From contig NZ_OZ061318.1 in assembly GCF_964063345.1 (NCBI RefSeq), positions 1,860,001 through 1,924,000 of the forward strand: a DNA stretch of 64,000 bases, in the 5' to 3' direction. This DNA comes from Pseudomonas lini. GTDB taxonomy: Bacteria; Pseudomonadota; Gammaproteobacteria; Pseudomonadales; Pseudomonadaceae. The notes beneath the pieces are model-generated. The model saw only the letters and a list, made by a program, of their open reading frames with translations. It had not been told where the DNA came from and made no database searches. Each line of letters opens with the position of its first letter. The first letter of the stretch is position 1. The position numbers and the translations under genes were made by a program. Below, one piece after another: positions 58,957 to 64,000 of this stretch.

Positions 58957-60281
58957 ACAACGACCTTAGTGTGCTGATCGTCGAAGACGACCCCCATGTC
59001 CTGCTCGGTTGCCAACAGGCGCTGACCCTGGAAGATATTCCCTGCATGGGTGTGGGTAGCGCTGAAGAAGCGCTGGAGCGAGTCGGCGATAACTTCGCCG
59101 GCATCGTCATCAGCGACATCCGCCTGCCGGGCATCGATGGCCTGGAACTGCTGACCCGGCTCAAGGCCCGCGATCGCAGCCTGCCGGTGGTGCTGATTAC
59201 CGGCCACGGCGACATTTCCATGGCTGTCGGCGCGATGCAGAAAGGCGCCTATGACTTCATGGAGAAACCCTTCTCCCCCGAACGCCTGGTGGACGTCGCC
59301 CGCCGCGCCCTGGAGCAACGCAGCCTGGCGCGGGAAGTGTCGTCGTTACGTCGACAACTGTTCGAGCGCGATTCCCTCGAAGGCCGGATCATCGGACGCT
59401 CGCCGGCGATGCAGAACCTGCGGGAACTGATCGCCAACGTCGCCGATACCTCGGCCAACGTGCTGATCGAAGGCGAGACCGGAACCGGTAAAGAGTTGGT
59501 TGCACGCTGCCTGCACGACTTCAGCCGTCGGCACACTAAACAGTTCGTCGCGCTGAACTGCGGTGGCCTGCCGGAGAACCTGTTCGAAAGCGAAATCTTC
59601 GGCCACGAGGCCAATGCCTTCACCGGTGCGGGCAAGCGGCGGATCGGCAAGATCGAACACGCCGACGGCGGCACGCTGTTCCTCGATGAAGTGGAAAGCA
59701 TGCCGCTGCCGCTGCAGATCAAATTGCTGCGGGTGTTGCAGGAACGCACCCTCGAACGCCTCGGCTCGAACCAGAGCGTGGCCGTGGATTGCCGGGTAAT
59801 CGCTGCGACCAAGTCCGATCTGGATCAATCGAGCAAGGCCGGCGAGTTTCGCAGCGACCTGTATTACCGCCTGAACGTGGTGACCCTGGAACTGCCGCCG
59901 CTGCGCGAACGCCGCGAAGACATCCTGCAATTGTTCGAACACTTCTTGCAGCAGTCATCCCTGCGCTTCGACCGCGCGGTGCCGGAGCTGGACAATCAGA
60001 CCCTGTCGACCCTGATGAGCCACGACTGGCCGGGCAACGTGCGCGAATTGCGCAACGTCGCCGAGCGTTTCGCCCTTGGCCTGCCGGCCTTCAAGAAGTC
60101 CGGTACCAGCGGCAGCAATCAGGGCCTGGCCTTCGCCGAAGCGGTGGAAGCCTTCGAACGCAACCTGCTCATCGACGCCTTGCAGCGCAGCGGCGGCAAC
60201 CTGACCCAGGCCAGCCAGGAACTGGGGATGGCCAAGACCACGCTGTTCGACAAAGTGAAGAAATACGGGTTGAGCCACTGA
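58953..60281 (+). CDS. aauR: Sigma-54 response regulator AauR (DctD-type)
   Basis: 442 residues. Receiver domain with Asp in IVISDIRLPG; AAA+ core with Walker A GETGTGKE, a loop reading ANAFTGA where the consensus is GAFTGA, and Walker B GGTLFLDEV. Fis-type helix-turn-helix at the C-terminus (GGNLTQASQELGMAKTTLFD). Activates aatJ from the palindromic sites and sigma-54 promoter. Its stop overlaps the glpM start by one base. Confidence 0.91.
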   Translation: MNNDLSVLIVEDDPHVLLGCQQALTLEDIPCMGVGSAEEALERVGDNFAGIVISDIRLPGIDGLELLTRLKARDRSLPVVLITGHGDISMAVGAMQKGAYDFMEKPFSPERLVDVARRALEQRSLAREVSSLRRQLFERDSLEGRIIGRSPAMQNLRELIANVADTSANVLIEGETGTGKELVARCLHDFSRRHTKQFVALNCGGLPENLFESEIFGHEANAFTGAGKRRIGKIEHADGGTLFLDEVESMPLPLQIKLLRVLQERTLERLGSNQSVAVDCRVIAATKSDLDQSSKAGEFRSDLYYRLNVVTLELPPLRERREDILQLFEHFLQQSSLRFDRAVPELDNQTLSTLMSHDWPGNVRELRNVAERFALGLPAFKKSGTSGSNQGLAFAEAVEAFERNLLIDALQRSGGNLTQASQELGMAKTTLFDKVKKYGLSH

Positions 60282-60619
60282 TGGACCTGATGTTCAAAGC
60301 AACCCTGGGCGCGGCAGTGGTGGTGATTCTGGCCATGCTGGCCAAGACCAAAAACTATTACATCGCCGGCCTGGTGCCGCTGTTTCCGACCTTTGCGCTG
60401 ATCGCTCATTACATCGTCGGCAAGGGGCGTTCGCTGGATGATCTGAAAACCACCATCGTGTTTGGCATGTGGTCGATCATTCCGTACTTCGTCTACCTGG
60501 CGACCTTGTACGTGATGGTCGACCGGATGCGGCTGGAGGCTTCGCTGGCGGTGGCAGCGGTGGCGTGGTTGATGGCGGCGACGGTGCTCGTCAGCGTGTG
60601 GGTTCGCCTGCACGCCTGA
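60281..60619 (+). CDS. glpM: GlpM family membrane protein
   Basis: 112 residues, almost entirely hydrophobic with four helices (about 6-25, 30-48, 58-80, 88-110) and the GlpM sequence AKTKNYYIAGLVPLFPTFALIAHY. The name comes from P. aeruginosa, where it sits by glpD and affects alginate production; the molecular function is unknown. Here it is one-base coupled to aauR and separated from glpD by the aat-aau block. Confidence 0.85.
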   Translation: MDLMFKATLGAAVVVILAMLAKTKNYYIAGLVPLFPTFALIAHYIVGKGRSLDDLKTTIVFGMWSIIPYFVYLATLYVMVDRMRLEASLAVAAVAWLMAATVLVSVWVRLHA

Positions 60620-60672
60620 CCATCCACCCTTGTGTTCTGTGACTTGTGACTTGTGAACTGTGAACTGTGAAC

Positions 60673-60805
60673 TGTGGCGAGGGAGCTTGCTCCCGCTCGG
60701 CTGCGCAGCAGCCGCAAAACAGGTGTGCTCGGTGTGCCTGACAGAAACAGTTCGTTGTTATTGGGGCTGCTGCGCACCCCAGCGGGAGCAAGCTCCCTCG
60801 CCACA
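60673..60805. repeat. Class B REPIN
   Basis: TGTGGCGAGGGAGCTTGC and inverse with GCTCGGCTGCGCAGCAG inside; preceded by imperfect tandem GTGAACTGTGAACT repeats at about 60640-60675. Between convergent glpM and the DsbA-like gene. Confidence 0.88.
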
Positions 60806-60807
60806 AA

Positions 60808-61473
60808 TCAGCTCACGGTACCGCCCCTGGCTTCACTCATGATCTGGCGAATCGCACCGACAAACGTCTCCACCGGCTGCCCGCCACTGACGGCGTACTG
60901 CCCGTTGAACACCACCGTCGGCACTGAACTCACGCCGCGCGTTAACCACAACTGTTCTTCTTCGCGAACCTCTTTGGCGAATTCATCGGACGCCAGAATC
61001 GCCTCGGCCCGCTGCCGGTTCAACCCCACGCTTTCGGCGATCTGCGCCAATTGCCCGTGATCCGACGGATTGCCGCCCTCGGTGAAATACGCTTTGAACA
61101 GTGCGTCTTTCAGGTTGAACTGCAACCCCTCCAGCCCGGCCCAATGCAGCAAGCGGTGAGCATCAAAAGTGTTGTAGATACGGCTATTGCCGTCCGTGCG
61201 AAAAGCAAAACCCACCTCGGCACCACGTGCGCGGATCATTTCGCGATTCTTCTGCGATTGCTCAGGCGTCGAGCCGTACTTTTCGCTGATGTGTTCGGTG
61301 ATGTTCTGGCCTTCGGGGCCCATCTTCGGGTTCAGTTCGAACGGCTGGAAACGGATCTCGGCCTGGACTTCGTCGCCGAGCAAATCCAGGGCACGGGTCA
61401 GGCTATACAGACCGACGACGCACCAGGGGCAAGACACGTCGCTGACGAAATCGATTTTCAGGGGGGTACTCAT
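60808..61473 (-). CDS. DsbA family oxidoreductase (FrnE-like)
   Basis: 221 residues from the ATG at 61473. Thioredoxin-fold with active site SCPWC (DFVSDVSCPWCVVGL) near residue 15 and helical insertion domain; cis-Pro region SSVPTVVFN. No signal peptide, so cytoplasmic 2-hydroxychromene-2-carboxylate isomerase/FrnE-type disulfide protein; substrate unknown. Confidence 0.88.
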   Translation of the reverse strand: MSTPLKIDFVSDVSCPWCVVGLYSLTRALDLLGDEVQAEIRFQPFELNPKMGPEGQNITEHISEKYGSTPEQSQKNREMIRARGAEVGFAFRTDGNSRIYNTFDAHRLLHWAGLEGLQFNLKDALFKAYFTEGGNPSDHGQLAQIAESVGLNRQRAEAILASDEFAKEVREEEQLWLTRGVSSVPTVVFNGQYAVSGGQPVETFVGAIRQIMSEARGGTVS

Positions 61474-61559
61474 CACACACCTCGCAGGCTTGGGTCGCGC
61501 CGGAAAGTTTGAACGATACACCCGAAGGCTGAGCCCGTGTGGCAGCCGTTCCACTCTCC

Positions 61560-61668
61560 CTGTGGGAGCCGGGCTTGCCCGCGATGACGGTTTTCAAAAC
61601 GACATCTGCGGTGACTGACACGCCGCCATCGCGGGCAAGTCGAATCGTCGCACCGCCGCTCCCACAGG
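61560..61668. repeat. Class A REPIN
   Basis: CTGTGGGAGCCGGGCTTGCC left, GCGGGCAAGTCGAATCG...CGCTCCCACAGG right with a 20-bp insertion in the right arm. Lies directly before the DUF6124 leader. Confidence 0.8.
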
Positions 61669-61794
61669 TTTTGGGGTGTTTGAGAGGGCGTGTTTAGTTC
61701 TGTTTAGCGTTACTTCCTGAAAGCTACAGCGCCTTGCGCCGTCGCCTACAACCACGTCAGAATCCGCCGGCTTGTGCGCCTGGAGGCCCGTCGG

Positions 61795-62035
61795 TAACTT
61801 GGTTCGTGTCACTGATTCCCAGTGATCGGGTTTAGTAGCCCGGCTTTTTTCCCCATCCGGACGCACAAGTGTCATCCAGTCAGGTATTCACCTGCACTTG
61901 ATGGTAGCTGTGCGCATGGTGCCCTCGGGCGCGCCGGTTTTGGATTGGGGCCGGTCTACTAACTTGCGCACAGCTGCCACCCTTCCGTTTAGTAGCGAGA
62001 CAGGTTGCAGCTCTACTAACAGGAGTTCCAATCCA
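61795..62035 (+). promoter_or_regulatory. Structured leader of DUF6124 paralogue 2, four alternating complementary motifs
   Basis: In order: hairpin GTCACTGA / AGTGAT; GATCGGG-TTTAGTAG-CCCGGC followed by T6 (motif copy 1, 61830-61838); GTCATCCAGT (61871-61880); hairpin CAGGT/ACCTG; long stem with arms 61903-61916 and 61965-61978 enclosing copy 2 CTACTAAC (61956-61963); copy 3 GTTTAGTAG (61987-61995); copy 4 CTACTAAC (62013-62020) touching AGGAG (62021-62025). Copy 3 can pair with copy 2 or copy 4 (7 bp each) but not both. Same layout as 3973-4240 with a different motif sequence. Confidence 0.72.
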
Positions 62036-62392
62036 ATGTTCAAAATTACACCAAACCCACCGGAAACCGACGACGTTTCCCCGTACGAAACCCCAGGCTC
62101 CAAAAAGCTCAACGAAGCCGCCGACCGCGCCCTCGATTACTACCTCAAACCGGTCATTCCCAAAGACACCCCACGCAAACCCAGCACCCTTTACTCCGTC
62201 GCCCCCGACGCCGACAACGAAACCCTGCTGATCAACGCCTGCGAATCGCTGGCGGCGGCGAGCGTGATGTTGAGTGATTTCGCGGGGATGCTGAACGGCC
62301 CGCAGCGCAACACCGTGCTCGGCATCCAGAACTCCGTCATGTTGGGTGAACTGGCGGTGAACCGGATGCTGGATAACTTCGTTCCAACGTAA
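62036..62392 (+). CDS. DUF6124-type small protein, paralogue 2
   Basis: 118 residues from the ATG at 62036 with AGGAG 10 bp ahead. Starts MFKITPNPPETDDVSPYETP; then AADRALDYYL, RKPSTLYSVAPDADNE, ACESLAAASVMLSDFA, GPQRNTVLGIQ and ELAVNRMLDN. About half the aligned positions match the protein at 3604-3972. The C-terminal half is predicted helical, with a Pro-rich N-terminus; no signal or TM segment, no recognised catalytic motif. Stands alone, flanked by REP pairs on both sides. Function unknown. Confidence 0.78.
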   Translation: MFKITPNPPETDDVSPYETPGSKKLNEAADRALDYYLKPVIPKDTPRKPSTLYSVAPDADNETLLINACESLAAASVMLSDFAGMLNGPQRNTVLGIQNSVMLGELAVNRMLDNFVPT

Positions 62393-62421
62393 AACAGCCT
62401 CCCCTGTAATTGAGGCGCTTT

Positions 62422-62557
62422 TGTGGCGAGGGGCTTGCTCCCGCTCGGCTGCGCAGCAGCAGTCGTAAACAGGTCAATGCGGATTACCTGAGACTCAGCA
62501 GCCTGTGCAGGATTGGGACTGCTTCGCAGCCCAGCGGGAGCAAGCTCCCTCGCCACA
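62422..62557. repeat. Class B REPIN
   Basis: TGTGGCGAGGGGCTTGCTCC (one AGC block shortened) and the full inverse arm at the right; inner GCTCGGCTGCGCAGCAGCAG. Confidence 0.87.
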
Positions 62558-62588
62558 AGAACCCGCCCCCACAGTTTGGATTTGGGTG

Positions 62589-63623
62589 TTACAAGAGATT
62601 TGGGGCGGTCACTGGATCGATTTGTGCCCAGTGCGAGGTGTCTTCGCGGTGGGCCTGCAAATACGGCAACACCGCCGCCAACAACGGCGCCTTGAACGCC
62701 TCTTGAAAACGATGCGCCAGCCCCGGGATCAGCTTCAACTGACTGCCGCGAATGTGCGCCGCCAAGTGCACGCCATGCATCACCGGCAGCAACGGATCGG
62801 CAGTGCCGTGAACCACCAGCGTCGGCACCCGCAATTGATTAAGCAGCGCCACGCGGCTCCGTTCAGCCAGGATCGCCATGATCTGACGCTTCACGCCCTC
62901 CGGGTTGAATGCCCGGTCATAGGATTGCGCCGCCTGCTGCAACAACGCCTGCCGGTCATCGCTCACCGCCGGGCTACCCAATGCCGCCAGCAAATCAGCC
63001 TGTTGCTCCAGCGCCACTTCGCGATTCGGCGCGCCGCGTCGCGCGAGTAACTGCACCAGCGCCGCACTCGGCGCCGGCAAACCTTCGGCACCCGAGCTGG
63101 TCATCAGCAACGTCAGGCTCTCGACCCGCTGCGGTGCCATGGCCGCCATATGCTGGGCGATCATCCCGCCCATGCTGGCGCCCAGCACGTGGAATTGCTC
63201 GACGTGCAAGGCATCCATCAGCCCAAAGGCATCGTCCGCCATGTCGGTCAGGGTGTACGGCGCCGATACCGGCAAACCGAGTTTGTAACGCAGCACTTCG
63301 AAGGTCAGGTTGGCGTCGACAGGCGTCTGCCGCCAAGTCGAGAGGCCCACATCGCGATTGTCATAGCGAATCACCCGAAAACCCTGCTGACACAACGCGA
63401 CCACCACCTCGTCCGGCCAGTGAATTAACTGCCCGCCCAGGCCCATCACCAGCAACAACGCCGGATCGGACGCACGGCCGATGCTCTGGTAGGCCAGGCT
63501 CACCTGATCCAGATCGACCCGTTCGGTCGGAACATTGACATCGCAACGAGACGCCGCAAGAGACGGGAAATTGAACAACACAGCGGCCAGAAAGACCGCT
63601 GTGGATAAAAATCGTGCACGCAT
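62589..63623 (-). CDS. Exported alpha/beta hydrolase
   Basis: 344 residues from the ATG at 63623; a longer reading from 63731 lacks a signal-like start. Signal peptide [24 protein letters not shown]. Alpha/beta hydrolase fold with HG-equivalent [12 protein letters not shown], nucleophile elbow GASMGGM (Ser), Asp in [10 protein letters not shown] and His in PGLAHRF. Probably a periplasmic esterase or lipase-like enzyme; substrate unknown. Confidence 0.87.
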   Translation of the reverse strand: MRARFLSTAVFLAAVLFNFPSLAASRCDVNVPTERVDLDQVSLAYQSIGRASDPALLLVMGLGGQLIHWPDEVVVALCQQGFRVIRYDNRDVGLSTWRQTPVDANLTFEVLRYKLGLPVSAPYTLTDMADDAFGLMDALHVEQFHVLGASMGGMIAQHMAAMAPQRVESLTLLMTSSGAEGLPAPSAALVQLLARRGAPNREVALEQQADLLAALGSPAVSDDRQALLQQAAQSYDRAFNPEGVKRQIMAILAERSRVALLNQLRVPTLVVHGTADPLLPVMHGVHLAAHIRGSQLKLIPGLAHRFQEAFKAPLLAAVLPYLQAHREDTSHWAQIDPVTAPNLL

Positions 63624-63828
63624 GAAAAACACCGAAACGCAGAACTCCAGTAGAGCGCGAGTCTGATGAAGTTTGTTCAAGCGCGCTGCCACAGTTACGT
63701 GACAATTTCGTGAATGTCGCCCAATGGTCAATGCGATAACTATGTAGTGCCATGGACGGTGGCAGGTTCTTTTTAATGGTGCGCTTCAAGAGCGGATACG
63801 CCGCTCCCCTGCACAGAGCCACGTTGCC

Positions 63829-64000
63829 ATGAATGAAAGTGTGTTAAGCACCCTGCCCGTTTCCACTGCGCTCCTGAAAAACAACCCGGATGAAAGCCTG
63901 TTGTTGAGCGCATCAGCACGCTGGCGCGACAGCAGCCAGGGTTTGCAGGCATTGTTTGCCGCCGCCCCATTGAGAATTCACCGCCCTGAACCTTCGCTCA
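63829..64000 (+). CDS. Hypothetical protein, N-terminal fragment (runs off window)
   Basis: 57 codons visible from the ATG at 63829, beginning MNESVLSTLPVSTALLKNN. No motif can be recognised in the visible part. Codon use is normal. Divergent from the hydrolase with about 205 bp of promoter space between them. Confidence 0.6.
   Translation, partial: MNESVLSTLPVSTALLKNNPDESLLLSASARWRDSSQGLQALFAAAPLRIHRPEPSL

Noticed and set aside
61956..61995. The motif pair CTACTAAC / GTTTAGTAG as an integron attC site
   Set aside because: The sequence does not fit the RYYYAAC/GTTRRRY core sites, the pairs are repeated four times, and no integrase or cassette array is nearby.

Overview
The window looks like a chromosomal segment of a Pseudomonas from the broad P. 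fluorescens lineage. This rests on GC-rich codon use, on gene order that largely matches my recollection of P. aeruginosa blocks (argP-lysE-sodB-bifA-imelysins-mexVW-colSR-groEL/ES-fxsA; rnf-nth; argG-motY-pyrC-rnt-Prx-bfd-bfrB-grxD-argF; glpFKRD; aatJQMP-aauSR), and on many REP-type palindromes between genes. I see no rRNA, tRNA, CRISPR array, insertion sequence or prophage. Almost every gene is intact; the first and last are cut by the window edges.

Layout. 1-2,555: an NDP-sugar/NAD epimerase fragment, argP, an ACT-domain protein and the basic amino-acid exporter. 2,735-6,646: sodB, a small DUF6124-type gene with a long structured leader, and the c-di-GMP phosphodiesterase bifA. 6,957-12,116: a likely iron-linked envelope cluster of imelysin, di-haem oxidoreductase, second imelysin and DUF1513 protein. 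12,355-16,543: an RND efflux pump (mexVW-like). 17,342-20,253: the ColRS two-component system and a PAP2 phosphatase gene preceded by a ColR-box match. 20,427-26,145: groEL/groES with a heat-shock promoter, fxsA, a HugZ-like protein, an SDR and apbC. 26,513-33,389: metG, then an rnfA-B-D-G-E-nth operon with no rnfC. 33,481-35,252: an orphan RocA1-like regulator and an AT-rich islet carrying one membrane protein. 35,428-47,774: argG, motY, pyrC, rnt, peroxiredoxin, bfd, bfrB, grxD, a molybdopterin oxidoreductase, argF coupled to an ABC ATPase, and ybaK. 48,146-53,190: glycerol catabolism glpFKRD. 53,635-60,619: acidic amino-acid uptake aatJQMP with its regulators aauSR (a sigma-54 promoter and a regulator palindrome are visible), then glpM. 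60,808-64,000: a DsbA/FrnE-like protein, a second DUF6124 gene with the same leader architecture, an alpha/beta hydrolase and a partial gene.

The most novel-looking signal is the pair of leaders in front of the two DUF6124 genes, about 58 kb apart. Each carries four alternating complementary motif copies. The motif differs between loci (TTTAGTAG/CTACTAA versus GTGAGA(A)G/CTTCTCAC) but changes together in all four copies, which is what selection for mutually exclusive RNA or DNA pairing would leave; the last copy abuts the ribosome-binding site or start codon. Second is the rnf operon, which lacks rnfC and whose RnfB has no membrane anchor but has a long coiled tail resembling the RnfC tail.
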